From NCBI RefSeq assembly GCF_002149035.1, contig NZ_NGFP01000034.1:1-49266 (forward strand): DNA of 49,266 nt, written 5' to 3'. The position numbers and the translations under genes were made by a program. Below are positions 49,247 to 49,266 of the stretch, piece after piece. Source of the DNA: Streptosporangium minutum. GTDB lineage: Bacteria; Actinomycetota; Actinomycetes; Streptosporangiales; Streptosporangiaceae. The notes under the pieces are model-generated. The model made no database searches and had not been told where the DNA came from. It saw only the letters and a list, made by a program, of their open reading frames with translations. Within the stretch, counting starts at the first letter, position 1; the number at the start of each line of letters is the position of its first letter.

Positions 49247-49266
49247 CCCATTCTTCCCCCGCCCCG

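Overview
The window is very GC-rich, uses many GTG starts, and packs operons with 4-base stop/start overlaps. It carries actinomycete hallmarks: a MacS/MacR-type two-component pair, a SARP regulator, a SigE-family ECF sigma factor, a CseB/CseC-like pair with a GerMN lipoprotein, and a secreted AA10 monooxygenase. The best guess is a filamentous actinobacterium of the Streptosporangiales type (Nonomuraea, Streptosporangium or Actinomadura-like). No rRNA, complete tRNA or CRISPR array was seen.

Left part (1-9.0 kb): a truncated AA10 lytic polysaccharide monooxygenase; an ECF sigma factor coupled to a membrane-anchored propeller-like protein; macS-macR, convergent with a YiaA/YiaB-type membrane gene that has a MacR-box-like array upstream; then a divergent pair, a macrodomain protein and a 537-residue fusion of a uracil-DNA-glycosylase-like domain with an ecto-ART-like ADP-ribosyltransferase domain. 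A membrane protein and a LuxR-type regulator follow.

Middle (9.5-33 kb): secreted proteins dominate. Four members of one uncharacterised secreted family are present, two of them near-identical in a segmental duplication of about 1 kb. Also here are a SARP/ATPase/TPR regulator, a quinone-oxidoreductase-like enzyme, an intracellular protein built on 132-bp repeats, a lamin-tail protein, a MacB-like ABC export operon, a secreted orphan 5'-nucleotidase C-terminal domain, and an OmpR/HK/GerMN operon. An integrase remnant, an IS3 transposase remnant and tRNA-3'-end-like scars mark old insertions.

Right part (33-49.2 kb): an accessory island beginning with two copies of a tRNA-Arg(ACG) 3' end, each next to a terminator hairpin. 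It holds large orphan genes, a low-GC ATGA-coupled pair, a DUF4062-TPR protein, a nucleotidyltransferase coupled to a PPP-family phosphatase, and a type II Thoeris-like operon (TIR protein, then TM-macro effector) translationally coupled to a HIT-family hydrolase. Degenerate copies of a noncoding repeat of about 140 bp lie between these cassettes. The window ends with a GntR regulator divergent from three overlapping small genes.

The two strongest candidates for under-described systems are the UDG-like/ADP-ribosyltransferase fusion facing a macrodomain gene, and the Thoeris-like operon carrying a coupled HIT hydrolase. Both revolve around ADP-ribose chemistry. Functions are inferred from motifs read by eye; no database search was possible.
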